DNA of 64,000 nucleotides from a virus: IMG/VR virus record IMGVR_UViG_3300013112_000677, positions 1 to 64,000 of that record; one strand, 5' to 3'. Shown piece by piece: positions 15,413 to 23,796 of this stretch (position 1 is its first letter; each line of letters starts with the position of its first letter). The notes under the pieces were generated by a model. It saw only the letters and a program-made list of their open reading frames with translations, ran no database searches and was not told where the DNA came from. The position numbers and the translations under genes were made by a program.

Positions 15413-16768
15413 TTACTCCAGCTTGAAATGTTCGACCTTGTAGTCACGCTTCCTCGCGAAGCGCTCGATCTGCTTGGCGTGGTCCAAGCACTTGGGGATG
15501 TTGTCCACGATGAAGATGGCCTCGGAGGAGACCTTCCCCTCGTAGGCCCTCGCCAGCCGACCCGTGGCCTGCTGGAAGTCGTTCTCGTTGGCGAAGGTGG
15601 TGGTGAAGATACCCACGCTCAGGTCCGGCCGGTCCAGCCCCTCCCGAGCGGCACCCATGGTGCCCACGACGATGTCGTTCTCGGTCAGGTTGGTCAGCCG
15701 CTTCTTGCCCTTCACCTTGCTCGAGATCACCCCGCAGCCCGGCAGGACCTCCTGCAGGCGGGGGATGTGATCGTCACGTAGATGGGAGAGGACGAGTACC
15801 TTGTGCCCAACCTCCTGCGCGTTTTGCGCGAGGCCCGCGATCATGCCGTTGCGGGTGGGGTGCTTCGCCTGCCACTGCCGTACCTTGACGACGTGGATGT
15901 TGTCGTTGACGTAGAAGCCGTCGCGCTCCTCCGCGGTGGGGGTCAGGCCGGTGTGCGCCAGGTAGACCACGGGGGGTACGTCCACCGAGAGGTCGGTGTA
16001 GACCACCTTCCCGAGGTGAATCTCGAAGAAGCGCTCGTTGCCGTCGGTCCTCCGCCTGGTGGCGGTCAGGCCGTAGCGGTCCCCGGTGAAGAAGGAGGCC
16101 ACGCGGTTGAACTCCATCGCGGCCATGTGGTGGGCCTCGTCGTAGAGCACCGTGGCGAAGCGGCGCCGGACCCACTCGGGGACGAGGTTGTCCTTGATGC
16201 GGCGCCACAGGGTCTGGACGGTGGCCAGGACGATGGGGCGATCCCACTCGGCCTTGGGCCCCACCACGTGCCCGATGTCGTCGTCGCTCATCTGCAGCTT
16301 GTCGAGGACCTCCTCGTGCCACTGCTCCAGCAGTCCGTTGTCGTTCACGATGACCAGGGCGGGCCCCTGACCAAAGGCGATGCGGTCCAGCCCAACAACC
16401 GTCTTCCCGCGGCCGCACCCCAGGTTGAGGATGCCAGAGTGGCTGGACCGCATCGCGTGCATGGCCGCCGCCTGGATCTCGTCCCGGGGGCGGATGGTGG
16501 AGTTGTAGCCGATGCGTTCTGTGGGTGGCGCGAGGTCGATGACCTCACAGGGGACCCGCTCCTGCGGGAACTCCCTCGGGAGTGCGATGTGGTGCACCTC
16601 CTCCTCCCAGACGCGCACGGACCGGGCCACGAACTCGCCGGAGCTCGTCTTCTCGGTGAACCAGTAGGTGAGCGATGCCTCGAGGGCGTCGAGGGGGATG
16701 AGGGCCTTGGGGACCCACAGCATGGACCCCCGGTATGCCTTGTCCGGGTGGAGGGAGAGGAACCTCAT
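15413..16768 (-). CDS. SF2 DNA helicase (UvsW/RadD-like)
   Basis: A 451-aa superfamily 2 helicase. Motif I is LGCGRGKTVVG (~residue 118), motif Ia-like ALVIVNDNGLLEQW, motif II DEAHHMAA (~213) and motif III-like GLTATRRR. The second RecA-like domain has KVLVLSHLRD and motif VI QATGRLARAYEGK. This resembles phage T4 UvsW and bacterial RadD-type branch-processing helicases. The N-terminal 90 residues lack a recognised domain. It probably remodels recombination intermediates. The start ATG 16768 overlaps the XRE gene stop. Confidence 0.82.
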   Translation of the reverse strand: MRFLSLHPDKAYRGSMLWVPKALIPLDALEASLTYWFTEKTSSGEFVARSVRVWEEEVHHIALPREFPQERVPCEVIDLAPPTERIGYNSTIRPRDEIQAAAMHAMRSSHSGILNLGCGRGKTVVGLDRIAFGQGPALVIVNDNGLLEQWHEEVLDKLQMSDDDIGHVVGPKAEWDRPIVLATVQTLWRRIKDNLVPEWVRRRFATVLYDEAHHMAAMEFNRVASFFTGDRYGLTATRRRTDGNERFFEIHLGKVVYTDLSVDVPPVVYLAHTGLTPTAEERDGFYVNDNIHVVKVRQWQAKHPTRNGMIAGLAQNAQEVGHKVLVLSHLRDDHIPRLQEVLPGCGVISSKVKGKKRLTNLTENDIVVGTMGAAREGLDRPDLSVGIFTTTFANENDFQQATGRLARAYEGKVSSEAIFIVDNIPKCLDHAKQIERFARKRDYKVEHFKLE

Positions 16769-17157
16769 CGCAGCTCAGCCGTGAGGATGTCGCGGAGGCG
16801 CCCCAGCACGTGGTCGAGGTCTTCCCCCTCGAGGCCGACGTCGGTGAGCGTGGGGGTGATCTCGCGGCAGATGCGGAGCCCCACCTCAGCCGAGCCCTTG
16901 TAGTCCTTGAGGTCCTGGCCGTGCTTCCGCTGCAGCCGCTGCTCCGCGACAGTCTGTCGTATCTCGGCCGCCAGGCTGGCTGGCGGGCGGCACGTGCGGA
17001 GGAACTGGGTGAGGAACTTGTCGCTGGGCAGCCTCCCCTTGTTCTCGATGAGTCGGATGTACTCGGTGGAGCAGCCCATGGCCTTGGCCAGGCTCGCGTG
17101 GCTCGCGTAGTGGGCCCGGTTCCGGATCTCCTTGAACATGGTGCTGACGCTGGGCAT
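16765..17157 (-). CDS. XRE-family helix-turn-helix regulator, 130 aa
   Basis: Predicted DNA-binding regulator. Residues 22-45 form the HTH: ASLAKAMGCSTEYIRLIE followed by NKGRLPS, the usual XRE recognition helix and turn. The C-terminal two thirds are helical and could dimerise. It lies near the promoter end of the 13.4-17.5 kb operon, a normal place for a phage repressor or activator. One copy of the 13-bp palindrome lies inside the gene (16947-16959) and encodes IRQTVAE. Whether this protein binds that palindrome or the operator at 13326-13340 is open. Confidence 0.75.
   Translation of the reverse strand: MPSVSTMFKEIRNRAHYASHASLAKAMGCSTEYIRLIENKGRLPSDKFLTQFLRTCRPPASLAAEIRQTVAEQRLQRKHGQDLKDYKGSAEVGLRICREITPTLTDVGLEGEDLDHVLGRLRDILTAELR
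16947..16959 (+). repeat. 13-bp palindrome copy 1
   Basis: CGACAGTCTGTCG, inside the XRE regulator gene (minus), where it reads R-Q-T-V in the protein. The leftmost copy found. Confidence 0.85.
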
Positions 17158-17516
17158 CACCGATCCCTCTGTGGGAAGTACCGCTTCCGGGGAACGCTGC
17201 GCACTGCGTAGTGGAGTTCCCGGATGAGAGCATCCAGGGTCTGGATGCCAGTATTGTACGCCAGCTTGGTGAAGAAGGTCTCCTCCTCGCTGTCGATCTC
17301 TTGCACCGCAGGGAGGTCTTCTTCCTGCGGGAGCTCTGCGGGCACCTGGCTGCTGGCTGCTACCCCGTGTCGTGCCCGAAACACGGGTCCGCATGCGCCC
17401 TTGTGGCCGCAGGAGTACCGGCACTCGTAGGTCGAGTCGTCGTACTCCTTCCCGAAGCAGGCTGGGCGCCCTACCTGCTGCGTGTTGAGGTCCCTGAATC
17501 GCAGTGTTCCTGGCAT
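17157..17516 (-). CDS. Cys-containing hypothetical protein, 119 aa
   Basis: First gene of the minus-strand operon after the divergent promoter region. The N-terminal third has four Cys (RPACFGKEY, YECRYSCGHKGACG) and could bind metal; the middle is acidic and the C-terminus basic. Start ATG 17516 has GGAGAA at good spacing. Function unknown. The end overlaps the XRE start by one base, so the two are probably co-translated. Confidence 0.55.
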   Translation of the reverse strand: MPGTLRFRDLNTQQVGRPACFGKEYDDSTYECRYSCGHKGACGPVFRARHGVAASSQVPAELPQEEDLPAVQEIDSEEETFFTKLAYNTGIQTLDALIRELHYAVRSVPRKRYFPQRDR

Positions 17517-17553
17517 AGATTCTCCGGCGTTTTCTGGGTTACATCTTGGTCGT

Positions 17554-17559
17554 CTTATG
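17554..17559 (-). promoter_or_regulatory. CATAAG element, possible phage promoter -10
   Basis: On the minus strand TGGCATAAG lies 37 bases before the start of the 119-aa gene. The same CATAAG hexamer recurs in three other gaps upstream of minus-strand genes (23829, 44072, 48878). No -35 match to the sigma-70 consensus is visible. It could be a -10 element recognised by a phage-specific factor. Confidence 0.35.
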
Positions 17560-17583
17560 CCAGGTTTTCGGCAGGTGTTTCGC

Positions 17584-17613
17584 TTGACTATGCGCCAGGC
17601 CGATGCCTACGAT
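17584..17613 (+). promoter_or_regulatory. Candidate sigma-70-type promoter for virion genes
   Basis: TTGACT (17584-17589) and TACGAT (17608-17613) are 18 bases apart, 33 bases before the ATG of the first plus-strand gene. The same 18-base spacing appears in two other plus-strand candidates, at 23839 and 49639. Confidence 0.55.
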
Positions 17614-17645
17614 GCAGGCTGAACACGTCCCTTGAGGAGGCCCGC

Positions 17646-18725
17646 ATGAAGACGGCTGGAGTCGTCCTGGACATGTACGATGACCGCGGGGCTCTGCTCC
17701 CCAAGCTCGCCAGCGCGGAAGACATCCCCGACTTCGCCAAGGAGGCGGCGGTACTCGAGCCCGAACAGCTCCTCGAGCTGCCCAACGACGCCTTCGCGTT
17801 GGCCGCAATCGACGGGGACACCGTCCTGCGCAAGTTCGCCACGGTCGATCCGGGCAACACCTGGTTCAGCACGCAGTACTTCCTGAGCCAGAGGGACTAC
17901 CTGCCCAAGACAGCCCAGGCACACGTGGCCGCGCGGCTGCTGGGTGCCCACGATGCCCACCACATGCCCCCGCCACAGGAGCTGGTGAAGGTCGCGATGG
18001 ACCTGCAGGCCGACGCGGACGATGCAGCGATGGCCGACGTCACCGGGCAGGAGCCCGCCGCGGTCTTCGAGCAGGAGAAGGTGGCCGAGGACCAGCTCAT
18101 CCTGGGCCAGTTCCCCGTCCGGACCTACGAAGAGGTGAAGACGGCCGCGGCCTTCTTCGCCGACCGCTGCCTGCTGCTCCACCCCCGGGAGCGGCGCGAG
18201 TTCGCCACCAAGCTGGCGGAGCGTGCGGACCAGCTGGACGTCCGGCTGGAGGGGTCGGTGGTCAAGTACGCCTCCGACGAGCGCGCCCCGGACGCCAAGA
18301 TGTACGTGCTCGCCCGCAAGGAGTACCTCCCCGAGAGCTACCAGCCCGCGCTGGAGAAGTTCGCCTCCGAGATGGGAGGGGAGGACCCCCGCACCGTGGC
18401 CGAGGCCCTGTGCGGCTTCGACGAGGCCACCGGGCTGTCCCACCTGTGGGACCAGCACGTGGTGGACCCCTACTACACCATGCTGGGCGAGGTGAAGACG
18501 GCCGAGGAGTACATCTGGACGGAGGGTGCCGAGCGCGTGACGGAGAGCGACCTCAAGGGGCTCGCCGCCAACTCCGTGCAGGCACTCCGCAGCCACTTCG
18601 GCGACGACTTCACGGACCAGTTCACGAAGGACCCGGTCGGCGTGTTCAAGTCCATGCCGGATCCCACCAAGGTGATCCTCGCACGGCTGGGTGCCGACTC
18701 GGGGTTCTCCCCGGCTCATGGTTGA
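17646..18725 (+). CDS. Unknown virion-block protein, 359 aa
   Basis: First gene of the plus-strand block; ATG 17646 has TGAGGAGG five bases upstream. It is acidic and mostly helical, without membrane segments. Tetrapeptides of the E-K-V-A type recur (QEKVAED, ALEKFASE), as in the other virion-block proteins of this genome. It ends eight bases inside the next gene. Position upstream of the portal suggests a structural or assembly role; no family is recognised. Confidence 0.55.
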   Translation: MKTAGVVLDMYDDRGALLPKLASAEDIPDFAKEAAVLEPEQLLELPNDAFALAAIDGDTVLRKFATVDPGNTWFSTQYFLSQRDYLPKTAQAHVAARLLGAHDAHHMPPPQELVKVAMDLQADADDAAMADVTGQEPAAVFEQEKVAEDQLILGQFPVRTYEEVKTAAAFFADRCLLLHPRERREFATKLAERADQLDVRLEGSVVKYASDERAPDAKMYVLARKEYLPESYQPALEKFASEMGGEDPRTVAEALCGFDEATGLSHLWDQHVVDPYYTMLGEVKTAEEYIWTEGAERVTESDLKGLAANSVQALRSHFGDDFTDQFTKDPVGVFKSMPDPTKVILARLGADSGFSPAHG

Positions 18726-19593
18726 CGTCGGGACCAGCGACCTCACCCCCACGGCGTCCACCAAGCTGACGCCCGCGACCATCTTTGCCCACCACGACGC
18801 CCACCCGGTGGTCCTCGACGCCCTGATGATCACTGCCTTCCAGAAGGACTGGTGGGAGTGGGACGCGGACACCATCTGGGAGGCCATCACCCAGTACTTC
18901 GGTCCGAAGACCGGCCGCGGCACCGGCATCAACATCAGCGAGCTGAACAAGAACAAGATCCAGGCCGTCAAGGTCCTCCACGGGAGCGACGGCTTCTGGA
19001 AGGGGTGGGAGGTCTTCGCCCCGACCCTGCAGCCCCTGGTCAACAACATCCCCCGCTTCGACGTGCTCCAGGCTCCGACCACTGCCCAGCTGATGGCGGG
19101 GATCGACATCGCCAACTCCGTCGTCCGGCACTCCTTCTCCGAGGAGGTCGCCCGCTTCGTGGCGGCCTCGTGCCTCAACGATGGGGTCTGGTACCTCCCC
19201 CCGCCCCTGGACTTCGCGCAGATCCATGCCGCTATCCCCAAGTACGAGTGCAAGGACTGCGGGAACGTGGGCCCGGGCCACCCCGAGGACGGCCTCTGCG
19301 ACGTGTGCTCCGGCCGCTGGGCGGGGACCAAGAACATCGACGGGAAGCCCTCCCCCGACTCGGCCACCGCTCACCGCGGGGAAGGCCGGAACCTCCGCCT
19401 GTACAAGGAGAACGACCCCGACCCCGTGCGCGTGCGGTATGCTGAGGTCAAGTCGGAGGGAGCCACCCTCCAGGAGACACAGGTCGATGTGTGCGTGGCC
19501 CGCCTGATGGTGGCCACCGACTACATGAACCTACGGCAGCGTCAGCTGGCCCAGCAGCTGAAGATGGTGAGGCCATGGCTTCTCGTGTCATGA
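18718..19593 (+). CDS. Unknown virion-block protein with zinc ribbon, 291 aa
   Basis: Starts at ATG 18718, overlapping the previous stop. It is globular and aromatic-rich in the N-terminal half (KDWWEWDADTIWE). A four-Cys zinc ribbon sits near residues 178-201 (YECKDCGNVG ... LCDVCSGRW). The C-terminal 60 residues are helical. Several other virion-block proteins here, including the portal, also carry zinc ribbons. It is probably a head or connector component, judged from position only. Confidence 0.5.
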   Translation: MVDVGTSDLTPTASTKLTPATIFAHHDAHPVVLDALMITAFQKDWWEWDADTIWEAITQYFGPKTGRGTGINISELNKNKIQAVKVLHGSDGFWKGWEVFAPTLQPLVNNIPRFDVLQAPTTAQLMAGIDIANSVVRHSFSEEVARFVAASCLNDGVWYLPPPLDFAQIHAAIPKYECKDCGNVGPGHPEDGLCDVCSGRWAGTKNIDGKPSPDSATAHRGEGRNLRLYKENDPDPVRVRYAEVKSEGATLQETQVDVCVARLMVATDYMNLRQRQLAQQLKMVRPWLLVS

Positions 19594-20555
19594 CGCCAGA
19601 GCGCATGGCCGCGTTCCACCGCGAGCTGGAGAAGCAGGCCAACCCGGTGAACCTGGTGGGCCGCCTCGGCAGGCTGATGGCCGAGGTCCCGGGCAGCCTG
19701 GCCGGAGGTCTGAGCACCACGGCCCGCCTGATCGACCCGCGACAGACCCGCGGCATCCTCCGCAAGGGCTGGCACCACATGACACCGGCGGGCGCGGAGA
19801 CCCAGAGCCTCCTCAAGGAGGTGAAGCGGCTGGGTACGACCTGGGAGGACTTCGCGAGGGCGAGGGGCCTGCCCATGGATCCGGCTGCTGCCGTACACGC
19901 CCGCGGGCTCGAGCAGGTGCGCGCGGCGCGCGCCGCCCTCCCCGCAGCGCAGCGCACTGCCGCCGAGCAGGGCCGGTGGGCCGGCAGGTCCAGGATGCTG
20001 GGAGGTACGGGCGCACGCGGGGCTGCCAAGTCCCTGGAGGGACAGGCGGCCAAGGCGCACCTGTACGAGCCGAGCATCCCACTGATGCAGGCCGTGCGTG
20101 ACCCGAAGGTGCTGGCAGAGGAGCTGTCGCGCCGTGGGTGGACAGGCCAGGGCCAGATCGGGAGGTACATCCCCTGGGGTGGCAAGGGCATCGTGACCGG
20201 CCTGGGTGCGGGGTTCACCATCCCCGCCGTGGCGAAGAAGGATCCGCACGGCGACGGCAAGGGACGCTTCGAGCGCATCGGTGAGCACCTGGGTGGCAAC
20301 CTGGGTCTCGTGGCCAGCATGCCCACCGGCTTCGCCGGCTTCTTCGGAGGCTGGGAGCTCGGCGCGAAGGCCATGGGGCTGCCGGGCAAGGGCATCGACA
20401 AGCTCATCGAACGTGGGAAGCTGCGCAAGCGCCTGCAGAACCCCCAGCCCGCGGGGCCCCCCTACACGGAGTTGCCCCTCTTCGATCCGAAGGGGTACCG
20501 TTCGGGCCCACAGCCAGCGGGACAGGTCGTGCTGCGGCCGAGAGGTGAGGCGTAA
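19575..20555 (+). CDS. Membrane-active-like virion protein with AFxxEL tag, 326 aa
   Basis: The N-terminus contains MAAFHRELEKQA, one of four near-identical A-F-x-x-E-L motifs at the start of proteins in this window. The C-terminal half has two Gly/Ala/hydrophobic stretches (IVTGLGAGFTIPAVA and LGLVASMPTGFAGFFGG) that could insert in membranes. The rest is basic and helical. ATG 19575 follows GTGAGG, and the stop overlaps the portal start (TAATG). I infer an internal or ejected virion protein; the family is unknown. Confidence 0.5.
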   Translation: MASRVMTPERMAAFHRELEKQANPVNLVGRLGRLMAEVPGSLAGGLSTTARLIDPRQTRGILRKGWHHMTPAGAETQSLLKEVKRLGTTWEDFARARGLPMDPAAAVHARGLEQVRAARAALPAAQRTAAEQGRWAGRSRMLGGTGARGAAKSLEGQAAKAHLYEPSIPLMQAVRDPKVLAEELSRRGWTGQGQIGRYIPWGGKGIVTGLGAGFTIPAVAKKDPHGDGKGRFERIGEHLGGNLGLVASMPTGFAGFFGGWELGAKAMGLPGKGIDKLIERGKLRKRLQNPQPAGPPYTELPLFDPKGYRSGPQPAGQVVLRPRGEA

Positions 20556-22546
20556 TGCAGGGAATCGGCTTCCAGAACACGGCCTATGGGACCCAGCCCA
20601 TGCAGCTGTCCTCCCGCCCCGGCGGGACGATGGGCTACGAGAAGATCGGGGTGCCCTACCCCAACCCGTTCTTCGACGCGGCGCAGACCTACTTCCCCAG
20701 CCGCCTCAAGCAGATGCTGCGGTGGTGCCGGTACTTCTTCTTCACCAACCCGCTCATCAACGCGGTGGTCTACAAGCTGGCCGAGTACCCCATCACCCCC
20801 ATCGTCTACGACACCAAGGAGAAGAAGGTCCAGGAGCGGTACCGCCACCTGTTCGAGGACCAGCTCCAGATCCGGAAGTTCCAGATCGAGGTGGGGCTGG
20901 ACTACTACAACTTCGGCAACGCCTTCGTCTCCGTCCACTTCCCCTTCGTCAAGTTCCTGGAGTGCCGTGAGTGTGGGCACGAGGCCCCGGCCAAGGACCT
21001 CCGCCCCCACTACCGCTTCTCCGACCTGAAGTTCATGCTGCGCTGCCCCAAGTGCGGGCATCACGCGGCCGCCCGGGTGCGGGACGAGACCCTCCGCAGC
21101 CCCAAGGGCATCCGGCTCATCCGGTGGGACCCGGAGCGGGTGGAGATCGAGCACAACGAGGGCCTGACCGACCCCGTCTACTACTACAAGATCCCCCGCC
21201 GCCTGAAGAACCGCATCCGTGTCGGACGCAAGCGGGTGGTGGAGCAGATCTCGGACACCTTCATCCAGGCGATGCGGAAGAACAAGGCCGTCGTGTTCGC
21301 GAACGACCGCATCTTCCACCTGAAGCGGCCCATCATCGCGCAGAAGGACCAGGGCTGGGGCATGCCCCTGGTGCTGCCGGTGCTCAAGGACATCTTCTAC
21401 CTGCAGATCCTCCGCAAGGGGCAGGAGATGATTGCGCAGGAGCACATCGTGCCCTTCCGCGTCCTCTTCCCCCAGGCTGGGAGCAACACCAGCGACCCCT
21501 ACAGCATGGTGAACCTCAGCCAGTGGCGCACCCAGATCGAGGACGAGGTGGCGCGGTGGCGGCAGGACCCCAACTACGTCCCCATCATGCCCATCCCCAT
21601 CGGCCACGAGATGATCGGCGGCCAGGGGCGCGCCCTCATCCTGCACCAGGAGCTGCGGGTCTGGAGCGAGCAGATCATCGCGGGCATGAACGTCCCCCTG
21701 GAGTTCATCTTCGGTGGCCTGCAGTACTCCGGCACCAACATCTCCATGCGCATCCTGGAGAACCAGTTCATCGGGTACCGCGAGGACCAGAAGCGCATGG
21801 TCCGCGACTTCATCATGGGGCAGATCTGCGACCACCTCGGGTGGCCGCGCGTCGGCGTGCGCTTCGAGCGCTTCAAGATGGCCGACGACCTGCAGCGCCT
21901 GATGATCTACTTCCAGGCCAACCAGATGGGCAAGCTCTCCGACCGGACCCTCCTCCGTGAGCTGGGCGAGGACCTGGACGTCGAGGAGGAGCGCAAGCAG
22001 GGCGAGCTGGCCAAGCAGGTGACGGCCAACCGCAAGATGATGGTGGCTCAGGCAGCAGCCCAGGGCGAGTCGCAGCTGGCGGCTCTGCGCTACCAGATGC
22101 AGGCCCAGGAGCTGCAGATGTCCCTGCAGCAGCCGCAGGACACGCCACCCGACTACGCCGAGGGGCCGGCCAGCACGCCGAAGTCCCTGCGTGGTGAGGA
22201 GATCGCCCCCGGGGTGCCCAACGAGGTGGCGGTCTACCCGGAGAACGCGCAGGACCCCATGGCCATGGCGCAGGCCCCGAGCTACCCCGGCCAGTCCGGG
22301 CAGCTGGACATCCGCAAGGTCGCCCAGCGCATCGCGGCGCACCTGCGCAAGCTCGAGCGGGAGAACCCGGCCGCCTACGGCCAGGCGATCCAGCGGCTGA
22401 AGATGGGCAGCCCCCAGCTGTACGAGATGGTCGTGCAGCAGCTGTCCGAGGGCGGTGGCGGCGAGCGAGACACGCTCAACCCCATGCAGCAGCCGCTCCC
22501 CCAGGTGAAGCCCCCGCGCCGGCCCGAGGGCAAGGCCATCGTGTAG
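20555..22546 (+). CDS. Portal protein
   Basis: A 663-aa portal-type protein, which would form the dodecameric gate for DNA entry and exit. Supporting regions are an N-terminal helical part (PSRLKQMLRWCRYFF), the central stretch IIAGMNVPLEFIFGGLQYSG followed by N-I-S-M-R-I-L-E (typical of large-phage portals just before the crown), and a long Gln-rich helical C-terminus. An unusual zinc ribbon (LECRECGHE ... LRCPKCGHH) is inserted near residues 136-170. The length is at the long end for portals. It is followed by a convergent gene island. The assignment rests on remembered family features and on position. Confidence 0.7.
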   Translation: MQGIGFQNTAYGTQPMQLSSRPGGTMGYEKIGVPYPNPFFDAAQTYFPSRLKQMLRWCRYFFFTNPLINAVVYKLAEYPITPIVYDTKEKKVQERYRHLFEDQLQIRKFQIEVGLDYYNFGNAFVSVHFPFVKFLECRECGHEAPAKDLRPHYRFSDLKFMLRCPKCGHHAAARVRDETLRSPKGIRLIRWDPERVEIEHNEGLTDPVYYYKIPRRLKNRIRVGRKRVVEQISDTFIQAMRKNKAVVFANDRIFHLKRPIIAQKDQGWGMPLVLPVLKDIFYLQILRKGQEMIAQEHIVPFRVLFPQAGSNTSDPYSMVNLSQWRTQIEDEVARWRQDPNYVPIMPIPIGHEMIGGQGRALILHQELRVWSEQIIAGMNVPLEFIFGGLQYSGTNISMRILENQFIGYREDQKRMVRDFIMGQICDHLGWPRVGVRFERFKMADDLQRLMIYFQANQMGKLSDRTLLRELGEDLDVEEERKQGELAKQVTANRKMMVAQAAAQGESQLAALRYQMQAQELQMSLQQPQDTPPDYAEGPASTPKSLRGEEIAPGVPNEVAVYPENAQDPMAMAQAPSYPGQSGQLDIRKVAQRIAAHLRKLERENPAAYGQAIQRLKMGSPQLYEMVVQQLSEGGGGERDTLNPMQQPLPQVKPPRRPEGKAIV

Positions 22547-22566
22547 TTCAGGGCTAATGATGGGCG

Positions 22567-22579
22567 CGACAGTCTGTCG
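22567..22579 (+). repeat. 13-bp palindrome copy 2, intergenic
   Basis: CGACAGTCTGTCG extended to GCGACAGTCTGTCGC, in the 45-base gap between the convergent portal and 79-aa genes. The only non-coding copy. Confidence 0.85.
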
Positions 22580-22591
22580 CACCCACCCCAG

Positions 22592-22831
22592 TCAGAGCGC
22601 CCGAAGGACGTCCTCCTGGATCTCCTCGGTGAACCCTTGGAGCATTTCCTGTGCCGCCCCGGACTCCATGACGGAGTGGATGAGGCAGTGCGCGTGGTAG
22701 TGCATGGGCTCCGCCTCGTCCACCAGGGTCCCGTTCCCGGTGCGAGGTGAGATGCCGTAGCGTCCGCCGGTCAGGACGAACACCTCGTCGTCGAAGTCGA
22801 ACTCCTCGCAGCAGTAGTCACACGTCAGCAT
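22592..22831 (-). CDS. Small zinc-binding-like protein, 79 aa
   Basis: Last gene of a small minus-strand island inside the virion block. It begins MLTCDYCCEEF, with Cys pairs near the N-terminus and a later H-x-H-x-H-C (MHYHAHCLIH), together enough for a zinc site. The C-terminus is acidic and helical. ATG 22831 has GGAG eight bases upstream. It resembles the 102-aa neighbour in layout (CxxC then HxxC), so the two may be related. Function unknown. Confidence 0.5.
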   Translation of the reverse strand: MLTCDYCCEEFDFDDEVFVLTGGRYGISPRTGNGTLVDEAEPMHYHAHCLIHSVMESGAAQEMLQGFTEEIQEDVLRAL

Positions 22832-23126
22832 GGTGGTGCTCCGCGCCGAGCACGTGTGCCGGTACGAGAGTCGCGAGGCATGCCAGGTGGAACAACTTCT
22901 CCGGGTCCCCGTCCTCCATGTGCACGTCCTGGTAGACGTCCTGCTTGGACTTGCGGGAGAAGAGGACCTCGAACTGCTGGACCTGGAGTACGACATCGCC
23001 AGGTCGGATGGGCTGTTCGCAGTAGGAGCAACGAGGCCGGACTTGTCCGAGCGCGTCGTCCCATCCCTCGTCCTCCTCTGCGCGCTGCTGGATGCGGTCA
23101 GCGAATCTCAGAGTCGGCGGGGACAT
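22818..23126 (-). CDS. Small zinc-binding-like protein, 102 aa
   Basis: ATG 23126 has GGAGGAG at good spacing. Residues 33-42 hold PRCSYCEQPIRPGD, and a H-L-A-C motif occurs near residue 83, a CxxC...HxxC arrangement like a treble-clef or LIM-half zinc site. The end overlaps the 79-aa gene by 14 bases. It probably works with its neighbours in the island; what they do is unknown. Confidence 0.5.
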   Translation of the reverse strand: MSPPTLRFADRIQQRAEEDEGWDDALGQVRPRCSYCEQPIRPGDVVLQVQQFEVLFSRKSKQDVYQDVHMEDGDPEKLFHLACLATLVPAHVLGAEHHHADV

Positions 23127-23502
23127 AGTGCTCCTCCACGATGCGGTGCTTCCGTTGGAGCTCCTCGAGGAGCCCCGGATTGATTTCGACCAGCTGTAGG
23201 GTGACGTCCTGGGCCACGATCTGCCCGGTGGATGGGCCCTTGATCGTTCCCCCACAGACGTCGCAGTACCCGTCGACCCAGAAGCCGACGTGCGTCTCGA
23301 AGGTGTCGGCGCACACGTGGCAGACCCACGCGTGGCCGCGGGAGTGCTCGCCCAGGAACTCCCCCATGCGGGCACAGTTGGTGCAGTCGACCTCGTCGCA
23401 GGTGATGAGGAAGGCCCCGGTCGGGCACCCCTCAAGCTCCCAGATCCAGTGCGCCAACAAGGGGCAGTAGGCGAGTGCGACGAGCCCGTCGGGGAACTCC
23501 AT
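23098..23502 (-). CDS. Cys-rich hypothetical protein, 134 aa
   Basis: At least nine Cys in three groups: ITCDEVDCTNCARMG, VCHVCADTFETH and GYCDVCGGTIKG. This suggests two zinc sites, one ribbon-like. The C-terminal 40 residues are helical and charged. ATG start at 23502. It overlaps the 102-aa gene by 29 bases. No family is recognised; the pattern is compatible with binding nucleic acid or the transcription machinery. Confidence 0.5.
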   Translation of the reverse strand: MEFPDGLVALAYCPLLAHWIWELEGCPTGAFLITCDEVDCTNCARMGEFLGEHSRGHAWVCHVCADTFETHVGFWVDGYCDVCGGTIKGPSTGQIVAQDVTLQLVEINPGLLEELQRKHRIVEEHYVPADSEIR

Positions 23503-23513
23503 GTGGGCCTCCG

Positions 23514-23618
23514 TCAGGTCGCCTGCCGGCTCATGTCCCAGTCTGCGAGGATGTCGCGCAGGAACAGGAGCATGCCGGCGATGAAGCCGAGGCCGAAGAT
23601 GACCACGAACTCCTCCAC
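23514..23618 (-). CDS. Single-pass membrane microprotein, 34 aa
   Basis: A very short gene starting at GTG 23618, one base after the stop of the acidic protein gene. Residues 4-23 (FVVIFGLGFIAGMLLFLRDI) form one strong transmembrane helix, followed by a short charged tail. Small proteins like this include holin-like and superinfection-exclusion peptides, but nothing here decides between them. Its tight spacing within the island supports real translation. Confidence 0.4.
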   Translation of the reverse strand: MEEFVVIFGLGFIAGMLLFLRDILADWDMSRQAT

Positions 23619-23619
23619 G

Positions 23620-23796
23620 TCAGTACCCCACGTCCTCCATGATGTTGTCGTCGAACTCCTCGACGGAGGACTGGTCCTCGTCGGGGTCGTCGACGACGTC
23701 CTCGTCCTCGGCCGGCGTGTCCTCCTCGTCGTTGGTGTCGTCATCGTCGTCTTCGGGGCCGGCGTAGGCCCCGAGGTCGTCATCCAAGTAGGTCAT
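23620..23796 (-). CDS. Extremely acidic small protein, 58 aa
   Basis: About 28 of 58 residues are Asp or Glu, with runs such as EDDDDDTNDEED and no Lys or Arg. The start is ATG 23796, chosen because GGAGG lies seven bases upstream. An upstream in-frame ATG sits too close to the Shine-Dalgarno. Proteins this acidic can mimic DNA, as Ocr and other anti-restriction proteins do, but composition alone is weak evidence. It is the first gene of the minus-strand island and follows a CATAAG element by about 32 bases. Confidence 0.55.
   Translation of the reverse strand: MTYLDDDLGAYAGPEDDDDDTNDEEDTPAEDEDVVDDPDEDQSSVEEFDDNIMEDVGY

Noticed and set aside
22560-22590. Convergent terminator between portal and the 79-aa gene
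   Set aside because: The only inverted repeat there is the 13-bp palindrome, whose stem would have an almost empty loop and no T-tract.
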